DNA of 6,490 bases, taken from the NCBI GenBank assembly GCA_002842935.1, contig PHEM01000179.1, positions 1 to 6,490 of the forward strand, written 5' to 3'. Every line of letters starts with the position of its first letter. Position 1 is the stretch's first letter. Shown here one piece after another: positions 1 through 5,748 of the stretch. Below the pieces are notes generated by a model. The model was not told the DNA's origin, did no database searches, and was given only the letters and a program-made list of their open reading frames with translations. The DNA is from Alphaproteobacteria bacterium HGW-Alphaproteobacteria-13 (GTDB lineage: Bacteria; Pseudomonadota; Alphaproteobacteria; Sphingomonadales; Sphingomonadaceae). The position numbers and the translations under genes were made by a program.

Positions 1-634
1 CCTGCGCCGGGGCGGGCGGCGTCACGGGCGCGGGCGGCGTGAAGCGGTTGAACAGGCCCGCGATCGAGGCAAGAATGCCCGTGGGGTCGGCGTTCGGCGC
101 GTCGTCGATCAGATCGATCTGGGTTTCGGCCGCGACGGAGAAATGATTGCCCGGCTGCTGTTTGAAGCGCTCCAGCGGGCTGTTCGCGCCCAGCTTCGCC
201 GAAAATTCCAGCATTTCGGTGCCGAGCGAGGCGGGCGTGTCCGTGACGGCGAGACCCATCAGATAGGCCTTGCCGGTCGCGGCGAAGTTCGGGTTGACCT
301 CGATCGACGTATAGAGCTTCTGCCCCTTGCGGATCAGTGCGACCAGCGGTTCGAGCGCTTCGATCTCCGCGAACAGGGCGAGCCGCTTTTCGGTCTTGCC
401 GCCGATATCGATGTCGATCATGTCCGTCTTCAGCGACAGGATGTCGCCATAGCTGCCGAAGGGCGACTGGACGCCCAGCGGGACAAGCCCCCTTATATGT
501 TCCAGATTCACGCGTGCGGCATAGGTCGCGCGATTATAGGTCGCGGCCATTTCCTCCAGCCATTTCCGGTCGATCGTGCGCCCGTCGACAGTGGCGCCTT
601 CGACGGCGACGCGGAAAAATTTGGACTTGGTCAT
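1..634 (-). CDS. O: Phage capsid scaffolding protein / maturation protease, P2 gpO family (3' end outside window)
   Basis: This gene reads from ATG at 634 leftwards off the window edge, giving 211 codons of a protein that is usually about 280 residues. The N-terminus (MTKSKFFRVAVEGATVDGR), then NLEHIRG and SPFGSYGDI, is the gpO signature. In P2 this protein scaffolds procapsid assembly and then cleaves itself, the capsid protein and the portal. From memory, the P2 catalytic triad is Asp-His-Ser; the matching residues here would be Asp17, His46 (LEHIRG) and Ser110 (YTSIEV). Residues beyond about 195 become a Pro/Ala-rich linker, and the C-terminal scaffold helix lies outside the window. The start is supported by GGAG at 644-641, six bases upstream. 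It is divergent from the terminase gene, as in P2, so capsid, small terminase and tail genes are expected further left. The family call is confident; the triad is inferred by alignment by eye. Confidence 0.92.
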   Translation of the reverse strand, partial: MTKSKFFRVAVEGATVDGRTIDRKWLEEMAATYNRATYAARVNLEHIRGLVPLGVQSPFGSYGDILSLKTDMIDIDIGGKTEKRLALFAEIEALEPLVALIRKGQKLYTSIEVNPNFAATGKAYLMGLAVTDTPASLGTEMLEFSAKLGANSPLERFKQQPGNHFSVAAETQIDLIDDAPNADPTGILASIAGLFNRFTPPAPVTPPAPAQ

Positions 635-664
635 GACAGGCTCCGGGCTGGCGGGGGCAGATGG

Positions 665-677
665 GGACCTGTTCATC
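665..677 (-). promoter_or_regulatory. Candidate late promoter -10 region for the scaffold operon
   Basis: Minus-strand GATGAA (677-672) is a weak -10 element about 45 bases from the centre of the 702-738 dyad. Transcription would start near 665 and leave a leader of about 30 bases containing the GGAG ribosome site of the scaffold gene. P2 late promoters are known to lack a good -35 and to need an activator bound near -55, which fits this geometry. The element itself is weak. Confidence 0.22.
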
Positions 678-701
678 CCCTTCGCGCGCGCAGCCGCAAC
701 G

Positions 702-738
702 GCCTGATCCTGTATGGAACGGCTATACAGGAGCAGGC
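702..738. promoter_or_regulatory. Long inverted repeat between divergent head operons; candidate late-activator operator
   Basis: The arms at 702-715 and 725-738 are 14 bases each and pair at 13 positions, separated by nine bases. The only mismatch is 707 against 733. The inner part reads TCCTGTAT-N9-ATACAGGA. P2-family late promoters are switched on by zinc-finger Ogr/Delta activators bound to dyads of the type TGT-N12-ACA about 55 bases upstream of the start. Here the inner core is TGT-N13-ACA with far longer symmetry. It lies in the only spacer between the two divergent head operons and is roughly equidistant from plausible start sites of both. No T-run follows on either strand, which argues against a terminator. 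Confidence 0.6.
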
Positions 739-761
739 AGGAGGATGGTTCGCGGCTCGCG

Positions 762-778
762 CATAGTTTGCGCGGGCC
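762..778 (+). promoter_or_regulatory. Candidate late promoter -10 for terminase, giving an almost leaderless mRNA
   Basis: CATAGT at 762-767 is a possible -10 element, placing the start of transcription near 774-775. That is about 55 bases from the dyad centre at 720 and only a few bases before the terminase ATG at 779. It would explain why that ATG has no Shine-Dalgarno sequence. The call rests on geometry and a weak hexamer. Confidence 0.25.
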
Positions 779-2632
779 ATGGCCAGCCCGCCGCCGATCT
801 TCCTCCCGCCCGAGACGGCGACCGCAATCCGTCCGCCGGACGTCACGCCGACGCCGCCGAGGCGGCGCGCGCGTTCGCTCTATTGGCAGGGCTGGGGCAT
901 CTCGCAGATCGCCGAAGAGCTGGATTTGCCCGTCAGCACGATCAGCAGCTGGAAGGGCCGCGACAAGTGGGACGAGGCCTCGAGCGTCCAGAAGGTCGAG
1001 GATCATACCGAATGCCGCCTCGCGCAGCTGATCGCGAAGGAAAAGAAGACCGGCCATGATTTCAAGGAAATCGACCTGCTGTGGCGCGGGCTGGAGAAGG
1101 CGGCGCGCATCCGCAAATATGAGCGCGGCGGCAATGAGGTCGATCTCAATCCCAAGATCGCCGCCCGCAATTCGCCCGAGGTCAAGGCGAAGAAGGGGCA
1201 GGCAAAGAATCTGATCGACCGCGACGGGCTGGAACGCCTCGAGGCGGCGTTCCACCGCGACAATTTCCTCTATCAGGAGACGTGGTGGGCGAACGTCAGC
1301 CGCCGCACGCGCTTCATCCTCAAGAGCCGCCAGATCGGCGCGACATGGTATTTCGCGCGCGAGGCGCTGCTGTGGGGTCTCAAGACCGGCAACAACCAGA
1401 TTTTCCTGTCGGCGAGCCGCAACCAGGCGAATATCTTCCGCCAATATATCGTGCAGTGGGTGCAGGAAGTCCTGGGGATCACGCTCAAGGGCAATCCGCT
1501 GGTCATCCAGCGCGGGGAAGACGAGGACGGCGAGCCGCTGCCGCCGTTCGAGATGCACTTCCTCGGCACGAATTTCCGCACCGCGCAGGGCTATCACGGC
1601 GATATCTATGTCGATGAAGTCTTCTGGATTTACGGCTTCGAGCAGCTCAACAAGGTCGCGCAGGCGATGGCGACGCACAAGCGCTATCGCCGCACCTATT
1701 TCTCGACGCCATCGGTCATCGCGCACGAGGCCTATCCGCTCTGGTCGGGCGAGCGGTTCAACCGGCGCCGGGCGAAAGCCGACCGCGTCAAGATCGCCAT
1801 CGGCCATGATGCGCTGAAGGACGGGGCCGAGGGCGCCGACCGTGTCTGGCGCCAGATCGTGACGATCGACGACGCGATCGCGGGCGGCGCGGGCGCGATG
1901 GTCGATCGCGAGGAGCTGGCGTTCGAAAATTCGCTCGACGAATTCGACCTGCTCTTCCTCTGCCACTTCCTCGACGACAGCCAGTCCGTGTTCCCGCACG
2001 CGATGATGATGCGGTGCGGCGTCGACACGTTCCGCGAGTGGAAGGATTTCAACGAATATGCCCAGCGGCCGTTCGGCGACGGTGAAGTCTGGCTGGGCTA
2101 TGATCCCAACGGCGAGAGCGGGCAGGGCGACGAAGCCGGGCTGGTGATCGCGGCGCCGCCCGCGAAGCCTGGCGGCAAGTTCCGCCTGCTCGAGCGCAAG
2201 CGCTTTCGCGGCAAGGATTATCAGGAACAGGCGGCCGCGATCAAGGCGATGTGCGCGCGCTATCATGTCACGCATATCGCGATCGACACCACCGGCGTCG
2301 GCAGCGCGGTCTTCAGCCTGGTCAGCGCGTGGTTCCCGACCGCGCGCGCGATCCGCTACACCGCCGAGGTCAAGGCGATGATGGTTTACAAGGCCAAGAA
2401 GGTCATCGCCGACGGCCGCCTGCAATTCGCCTCGCACTGGCAGGACGTCATCAACAGCTTCATGGCGATCCGCCCGCACGTCACGGCGCGGGGCAAATCC
2501 GTCACTTTCGTCGCGAGCCGTTCCGGCGGCACGGGCCATGCCGATCTGGCGTGGGCCGCGATGCACATATTTTTCAACGAAGCGCTCGACCCCATCGCGG
2601 GCGAGGCGCGCAGCACCGTGGAGATTTGCTGA
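779..2632 (+). CDS. P: Large terminase subunit (packaging ATPase and nuclease), P2 gpP family
   Basis: This 617-residue protein is close to P2 gpP in length (about 590). It drives DNA into the procapsid with ATP and cuts the genome at cos. After a proline-rich tail, residues about 28-65 form a helix-turn-helix (RARSLYWQGWGISQIAEELD then VSTISSWKGRDKW) typical of the N-terminal domain of these terminases. The Walker A equivalent is the family's variant KSRQIGAT at 182-189 rather than GKT. Walker B is IYVDE at 276-280. The C-terminal RNase H-like nuclease shows acidic residues Asp442 (GYDPNGE), Asp503 (AIDTTGVG) and Asp589 (GHADLAWA). The start is the first in-frame ATG after a stop at 764-766; no ribosome site precedes it and no other good start lies nearby. 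The stop overlaps the portal ATG by one base, which suggests translational coupling. The gene appears intact. Confidence 0.95.
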   Translation: MASPPPIFLPPETATAIRPPDVTPTPPRRRARSLYWQGWGISQIAEELDLPVSTISSWKGRDKWDEASSVQKVEDHTECRLAQLIAKEKKTGHDFKEIDLLWRGLEKAARIRKYERGGNEVDLNPKIAARNSPEVKAKKGQAKNLIDRDGLERLEAAFHRDNFLYQETWWANVSRRTRFILKSRQIGATWYFAREALLWGLKTGNNQIFLSASRNQANIFRQYIVQWVQEVLGITLKGNPLVIQRGEDEDGEPLPPFEMHFLGTNFRTAQGYHGDIYVDEVFWIYGFEQLNKVAQAMATHKRYRRTYFSTPSVIAHEAYPLWSGERFNRRRAKADRVKIAIGHDALKDGAEGADRVWRQIVTIDDAIAGGAGAMVDREELAFENSLDEFDLLFLCHFLDDSQSVFPHAMMMRCGVDTFREWKDFNEYAQRPFGDGEVWLGYDPNGESGQGDEAGLVIAAPPAKPGGKFRLLERKRFRGKDYQEQAAAIKAMCARYHVTHIAIDTTGVGSAVFSLVSAWFPTARAIRYTAEVKAMMVYKAKKVIADGRLQFASHWQDVINSFMAIRPHVTARGKSVTFVASRSGGTGHADLAWAAMHIFFNEALDPIAGEARSTVEIC

Positions 2633-3648
2633 TGACCGATGCCGCCACCGCCCAGGCCGCCGCCGCCGCGTCAGGCTCTGTCGAAGTCTTCACCTTCGGC
2701 GAGCCGGAAAGCGTCCTCGATCGCGGCGAATTCCTGCTGATGCTGGAGGCGGGCGACGCGGGCCGATATTATACGCCGCCGATCTCGATGATCGGGCTGG
2801 TCAAGGCGCACCGCATGTCGGCGCATCATTCAAGCGCGATCGCGCTCAAGCGCAACCTGCTCTGCATGTCGCTGCGCCCGACGAAGCTGATGCCGCACGC
2901 GGAATTCGAGAAGATCGTCACCAATTACTTGGCGACGGGCAATTGCTATATCGAGCGCATCGACAATATCGGCGGACGTGCGCTGACGCTGAAGAACAGC
3001 CCGGCCATTCATACCCGCGTCGGCAAGGAAGCGGGGCAATATTTCTTCCTTCAGCCCGGCAAGCCCGACCATGAATATCGGCGCGGCAGCATCTGCCACT
3101 TGCTCGAACCCGATCTGGCGCAGGAAATCTATGGTGTGCCGGAATGGTATGCCGCGCTGCAAAGCGGCCTGCTCAACGAGGCCGCGACGCTGTTCCGCCG
3201 CCGCTACTACAAGAACGGCAGCCACGCGGGCTTCGTCTTCTATGTCGCCGAGGAGGGATTGAGCGAGGTCGACAGCAAGGCGATCCGCGAGGCGTTCCGG
3301 CAGTCGAAGGGACCCGGCAATTTCCGCAACCTCTATCTGCACATCCCCAAGGGCCGGGAGAAGGGCGTCCAGATCTTGCCGATCAGCGAAGTCGCCGCCC
3401 GCGATGAATTCACCGGCATCAAGAATGCGACGCGCGACGACATCCTCGCCGCGCACCGCACACCGCCCCAACTGATCGGCGTGGTGCCCAGCAACGCCGC
3501 CGGGTTCGGCAGCATCACCGATGCCGCGCGCGTCTTTTTCGATCATGAAATCGTGCCGCTCCAGCGCCGCTTCCTGCAAATCAACGCGTGGCTGGGCTAT
3601 GAGGCGATCCGCTTCGGCGAATATGCGCCGAGCGCCGCCGCCGCCTGA
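2632..3648 (+). CDS. Q: Phage portal protein, P2 gpQ / PBSX portal family
   Basis: This 338-residue protein nearly matches the length of P2 gpQ (344). The portal forms the dodecameric ring at one capsid vertex through which terminase pumps DNA. After a short alanine-rich tail come the family hallmarks: YYTPPISMIGLVKAHRMSAHHSSAI (in part, residues about 43-67), NYLATGNCYIERI, the HLLEPDLAQEIYGVPEWYAAL region, YYKNGSHAGFVFY, and RDDILAAHRTPPQLIG followed by VPSNAAGFGS. The reading frame is open upstream to 2251, but ATG at 2632 is the true start: it has GGAG at 2620-2623, eight bases upstream, it overlaps the terminase stop by one base, and the upstream sequence is the terminase gene in another frame. 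The C-terminus ends in a poly-alanine tail. No truncation is visible. It is probably the last gene of the terminase-portal operon. Confidence 0.95.
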   Translation: MTDAATAQAAAAASGSVEVFTFGEPESVLDRGEFLLMLEAGDAGRYYTPPISMIGLVKAHRMSAHHSSAIALKRNLLCMSLRPTKLMPHAEFEKIVTNYLATGNCYIERIDNIGGRALTLKNSPAIHTRVGKEAGQYFFLQPGKPDHEYRRGSICHLLEPDLAQEIYGVPEWYAALQSGLLNEAATLFRRRYYKNGSHAGFVFYVAEEGLSEVDSKAIREAFRQSKGPGNFRNLYLHIPKGREKGVQILPISEVAARDEFTGIKNATRDDILAAHRTPPQLIGVVPSNAAGFGSITDAARVFFDHEIVPLQRRFLQINAWLGYEAIRFGEYAPSAAAA

Positions 3649-3656
3649 CCGGATTT

Positions 3657-3755
3657 CCCGCCGCCGGCTGTTGCCGGTGGCGGGGGACGGGCTGGGGGAA
3701 CAGCCCGAACCGGCGGCCGCTACTCCGCCACGGCCCAACTGGACCCGAATCGGGA
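3657..3755. other. Cluster of inverted repeats after the portal gene; candidate cos region
   Basis: Four inverted repeats lie almost end to end. The first, at 3657-3684, has a 12-base stem with one G-T pair and the loop TGTT. The second, at 3688-3707, has a 7-base stem (CGGGCTG/CAGCCCG) and a 6-base loop. The third, at 3712-3729, pairs GGCGG with CCGCC. The fourth, at 3744-3754, is CCCGA-A-TCGGG. None is followed by a T-run on either strand, so simple intrinsic terminators are unlikely. In P2 the cohesive end site lies directly past the end of Q. From memory, the P2/186 cohesive ends share a GGCGGGGA-type core, and GGCGGGGGA occurs here at 3679-3687. Position and structure suggest cos; the sequence match alone is weak in such G/C-rich DNA. 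Confidence 0.35.
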
Positions 3756-3778
3756 CCGCCCCGCCACGACCGGCGAGG

Positions 3779-3793
3779 GAACATATAGAGAAC
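3779..3793 (+). promoter_or_regulatory. LexA (SOS) box upstream of the methyltransferase
   Basis: The site is GAAC-ATATAGA-GAAC, an exact match to the alphaproteobacterial LexA operator GAAC-N7-GAAC (GTTC-N7-GTTC on the other strand). The repeated unit extends to GAACATAT (3779-3786 and 3790-3797), a direct repeat with an 11-base period. It ends 35 bases before the preferred methyltransferase start and 8 bases before the alternative one. LexA bound here would block the promoter until DNA damage triggers its self-cleavage. The same 8-mer pair recurs at 4956-4974. Confidence 0.75.
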
Positions 3794-3828
3794 ATATTGC
3801 TATGAAGTCCAGAGAAGAGCTTACCGCG

Positions 3829-4611
3829 ATGAACCCTGTCGCGCCGGTGCGCCCCGTCGCGCCTTATCTTGGCGGCAAGAAGAACCTGTCGCCGCGCCTG
3901 ATCGAGCGCATCGAGGCGGTGCCGCACCAAAGCTATGCCGAAGTCTTTGTCGGCATGGCGGGCGTCTTCCTGCGCCGCACACGGCGGCCGAAGGCGGAGT
4001 TCATCAACGACTGGTCGGAGGATGTCTCGACCTTCTTCCGCATCCTGCAGCATCATTTCGTTGCCTTCACCGATATGATCCGCTTCCAGATCACGACGCG
4101 CGCCGAGTTCGAGCGGCTGACGCGCGTCGATCCATCGACGCTGACCGATCTGCAGCGGGCGGCGCGCTTCCTCTATCTCCAGCGCCTCGCCTTCGGCGGC
4201 AGAGTGAGCAAGCGTCATTTCGGCGTCGTCGTCGATCGATCGGCGCGCTTCGATGTGACGCGGCTCGTTCCGATGCTCGAGGATCTGCACGAACGGCTCG
4301 CGGGCGTCACGATTGAGCGCTTGCCCTGGGCGGACTTCGTGCGCCGCTATGATCGCCCCGGCACGCTCTTCTATCTCGATCCGCCCTATTTCGGATGCGA
4401 GGGCGACTATGGCGACGGGATGTTCCAGCGCGGCGAGTTCGAGGCGATGGCCGCCATGCTGCGCGGGATCAAGGGTCGCTTCTTGCTGTCGATCAATGAC
4501 AGGCCCGAGGTGCGCCGCATCTTTGCGGGCTTCGCGATGGAAGAAGTCCGCTGCCGCTATAGTGTATCGCCGAAGGCCGGGATGTTCGGCGAGCTGATCG
4601 TCTCCAACTGA
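3829..4611 (+). CDS. Orphan DNA adenine methyltransferase, D12 class (Dam-like)
   Basis: The 260-residue protein would transfer a methyl group from S-adenosylmethionine to N6 of adenine in a short DNA target. Motifs numbered from the preferred start are the SAM-binding motif APYLGGKKNL near residues 10-19, then FVGMAGVFLRR and the acidic EFINDWSED as the rest of the cofactor pocket, and the catalytic LDPPY at 183-187. It lacks the extended target-recognition region of restriction-associated enzymes, and no nuclease gene adjoins it, so it is an orphan. Phages use such enzymes to protect their DNA or adjust expression. ATG at 3829 is preferred because a purine-rich AGAGAAGAG lies about nine bases upstream. 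ATG at 3802 would add MKSREELTA but has no ribosome site and crowds the LexA box. The gene converges on the zinc-ribbon gene with no gap. The target site cannot be read from the sequence. Confidence 0.88.
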   Translation: MNPVAPVRPVAPYLGGKKNLSPRLIERIEAVPHQSYAEVFVGMAGVFLRRTRRPKAEFINDWSEDVSTFFRILQHHFVAFTDMIRFQITTRAEFERLTRVDPSTLTDLQRAARFLYLQRLAFGGRVSKRHFGVVVDRSARFDVTRLVPMLEDLHERLAGVTIERLPWADFVRRYDRPGTLFYLDPPYFGCEGDYGDGMFQRGEFEAMAAMLRGIKGRFLLSINDRPEVRRIFAGFAMEEVRCRYSVSPKAGMFGELIVSN

Positions 4612-4944
4612 TCAGCGCGGGGGCTGGCGTTCGACCAGCCTCCGCTTTTTCCGGCTGCCGTGGAAGAAGGCCTCGACTTCCTGCGCCCATGTCCGCTCGG
4701 GGACGGGCGGGGCAGGGGGTGGGGGGCTGGCGGGCAGGATCAGCACGTCGGCCGAGGATCGGCACGATCGGCAGCGAAAGCGCCCGCGCGCCGACAGGAG
4801 GTCGATTGGCCAGCCCTTCGCCACGAAGGATTGCAGCATCTCGCCCGCGTCCATCTCGGACGCGCGCGCGCAGCCATAGCACCACAGCCGCAACCGCAGG
4901 CCGCGCCAAGCAATATCCTCGATCGTCTCGAATCGCCGTGCCAT
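4612..4944 (-). CDS. Small double-CxxC zinc-ribbon protein, probable SOS-controlled regulator
   Basis: This 110-residue protein has two CxxC pairs, Cys22/Cys25 (WCYGCAR) and Cys58/Cys61 (FRCRSCRS), which should bind one zinc. They are separated by a helix-like stretch with MDAGEMLQSFVAKGWPIDLL. A proline-rich hinge (74-82) leads to a basic tail (RKKRR at 98-102) that could contact nucleic acid. I recall similar hypothetical proteins in sphingomonads but no established function. P2 Ogr/Delta late activators are also small four-cysteine zinc proteins, but their second pair is CxxxxC and the spacing is shorter, so I do not call it Ogr. It starts at ATG 4944, just downstream of a LexA box, with only a weak purine patch as ribosome site. 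Its stop abuts that of the methyltransferase. A regulatory role is inferred from fold type and control region only. Confidence 0.75.
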   Translation of the reverse strand: MARRFETIEDIAWRGLRLRLWCYGCARASEMDAGEMLQSFVAKGWPIDLLSARGRFRCRSCRSSADVLILPASPPPPAPPVPERTWAQEVEAFFHGSRKKRRLVERQPPR

Positions 4945-4955
4945 GATCCGCTATG

Positions 4956-4970
4956 GAACATATCATGAAC
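4956..4970 (-). promoter_or_regulatory. LexA (SOS) box upstream of the zinc-ribbon gene
   Basis: On the plus strand the site reads GAAC-ATATCAT-GAAC, and on the coding strand GTTC-ATGATAT-GTTC, an exact alphaproteobacterial LexA operator. Both half-sites extend to GAACATAT (4956-4963 and 4967-4974), identical to the pair before the methyltransferase. It ends 11 bases before the start codon at 4944, so bound LexA would cover the promoter. The orientation relative to the gene is opposite to that of the first box. Confidence 0.75.
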
Positions 4971-4974
4971 ATAT

Positions 4975-5265
4975 ACGCAAGCGGGATCGCCGACGCTCCG
5001 CCGCACCACGGCCGCCGCGACGCCCTCGACCGCGACGGACCTCGCTGCAACCCCCCGCGCGGCGCTCGCCCCCACGCCTCGCCTGCACGCTCTTTGGGTG
5101 GTTTCGACGCAGATTGTGTTGGCCGGGACTGGCAGGCTGGCCGCGCCGTGAGGGCGGGTTATCAGACGGCGATGATGCCGCGCATCGGCGCAGATGAACG
5201 CATGAGCTTGCTTTTGCAGGGAAAAAACGGTGCGTGCATCGCCAGGCATTCCCCCATGTCGGGAC
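4975..5265. other. Gene-free spacer, no convincing coding sequence
   Basis: This G/C-rich stretch has open frames on both strands, but none has a ribosome site, a recognisable motif or a protein-like composition. The longest plus frame (4953-5312) would start on the LexA box itself and contains proline- and arginine-rich filler. No RNA gene or clear terminator is visible. It may be decayed phage or host sequence, or the leader of something outside known families. Confidence 0.4.
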
Positions 5266-5511
5266 AACCTAACTTTCCTCACCAAGCGTCTTTTTATAGA
5301 ATAACTATATGAAAACATTTGATAAAAAAGTTAGAGTGGCAGCCTAACCGAGACCTAACCGAAATGCCCATTTCCAGAAAAATCGCTCAATTCCAATGCC
5401 TTATAAATTTAAAAAAGTTAGGTCATCTTCATCTAACTAGGTTAGGTCAAAGTTAGGTGCAGGTTAGGTCATAAGTCGTTGTTTTTTCAGGCAGGTTAGA
5501 AAGGTTAGGTC
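5266..5511. repeat. Iteron-like array of the motif GGTTAGGTC(A), both orientations
   Basis: About eleven copies of a GTTAGGT-type motif occur in some 246 bases. Plus-orientation copies begin at 5330 (GTTAG only), 5417, 5441, 5452, 5463, 5495 (GTTAG only) and 5504. Inverted copies lie at 5268-5273, 5343-5348, 5354-5359 and 5433-5437. The full nonamer GGTTAGGTC is present at 5440, 5462 and 5503, and inverted at 5352-5360. Spacings of exactly 11 bases (5441/5452/5463 and 5343/5354) put neighbours on one face of the helix. CTAAC-TAG-GTTAG (5433-5445) forms a perfect dyad. Such arrays serve as integrase arm sites near attachment sites, replication initiator iterons or repressor operators. The location next to a probable prophage end favours the first, without proof. 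Confidence 0.8.
5285..5420. other. A/T-rich segment within the repeat array
   Basis: In sharp contrast to the rest of the window, this stretch contains runs such as TTTTTATAGAATAACTATAT (5290-5309) and TTATAAATTTAAAAAAG (5401-5417). No gene fits. A/T-rich DNA beside repeated binding sites is typical of origins (unwinding element) and of attachment regions bent by IHF-like proteins. It could also be simple foreign DNA at an element boundary. Confidence 0.5.
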
Positions 5512-5538
5512 ATCCCCGCATAGACCCGGATAATGAAT

Positions 5539-5745
5539 TCAGTTTGGGATGCGGCGCAAGAAAACGGCCAAATGATCACTCGAATGTCGATCAAGCATAT
5601 TACTCAATTCCATGACGGCCAGCACGGCAGCACAGATCACGAACAGATTGCGGGAATTCTGCGGGACACTCATTGCGCTTCGCTGCCACTCGCTTCCCCT
5701 CAAAGCTACTCGTTGCACCTTGACGCGGGTCATAAAACGGCGCAT
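5539..5745 (-). CDS. Possible small hypothetical protein, 68 residues
   Basis: No family is recognised. The ORF starts at ATG 5745 with a strong GGAGG at 5757-5753, seven bases upstream, and ends at TGA 5539. The N-terminal third is basic (MRRFMTRVKVQRVALRG). The middle has one hydrophobic stretch, NLFVICAAVLAV (residues about 33-44), that could be a short membrane segment or a buried helix, and the tail is HLAVFLRRIPN. Against it, the apparent ribosome site and start codon coincide with the probable promoter and discriminator of the divergent tRNA gene, so the match could be accidental. The G/C content is lower than in neighbouring genes. It may be a host gene tail or a phage-borne gene near the element boundary. 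Confidence 0.35.
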   Translation of the reverse strand: MRRFMTRVKVQRVALRGSEWQRSAMSVPQNSRNLFVICAAVLAVMELSNMLDRHSSDHLAVFLRRIPN

Positions 5746-5748
5746 TTG
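5720..5748 (+). promoter_or_regulatory. Probable promoter of tRNA-Val
   Basis: TTGACG (5720-5725) and CATTTG (5743-5748) are separated by 17 bases, and the mature tRNA begins 18 bases after the second box. A very G/C-rich stretch (5748-5758) follows the -10, as is common for stringently controlled stable-RNA promoters. The -35 is good and the -10 is imperfect. Confidence 0.45.

Noticed and set aside
488..505. Single GAACATAT (complement) inside the scaffold gene as a third LexA box
   Set aside because: There is no second GAAC at the required seven-base spacing, and it is inside coding sequence.
143..766. Plus-strand open frame of 207 codons
   Set aside because: It lies opposite the scaffold protease gene, which has clear family motifs, and runs through the divergent spacer and its dyad. 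It is a shadow frame.
2251..2631. N-terminal extension of the portal gene to ATG 2251
   Set aside because: The added 127 codons overlap terminase in another frame and resemble no portal N-terminus. ATG 2632 has a ribosome site and the right protein length.
3657..3707. Tandem hairpins as intrinsic terminators or a riboswitch for the methyltransferase
   Set aside because: No T-run follows the stems, and I see no conserved box of a known riboswitch class. Factor-independent termination is not supported, though a structural role remains open.
2830..4290. Minus-strand open frame of 486 codons across the portal and methyltransferase genes
   Set aside because: It is antisense to two well-supported genes and crosses the spacer between them. 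Its composition is the arginine- and alanine-rich pattern expected from the reverse frame of G/C-rich codons, and no domain is recognisable.
4953..5312. Plus-strand 119-codon open frame starting at the second LexA box
   Set aside because: There is no ribosome site, the start lies in the operator, the amino acid composition is unlike a folded protein, and it runs into the repeat array.
5309..5347. Twelve-codon peptide frame beginning MKTFDKK
   Set aside because: It is too short to support and has no ribosome site. It lies in A/T-rich repeat DNA where such frames arise by chance.
5266..5511. CRISPR array
   Set aside because: The repeated unit is only about nine bases, occurs in both orientations, and its spacings are irregular and much shorter than CRISPR spacers.
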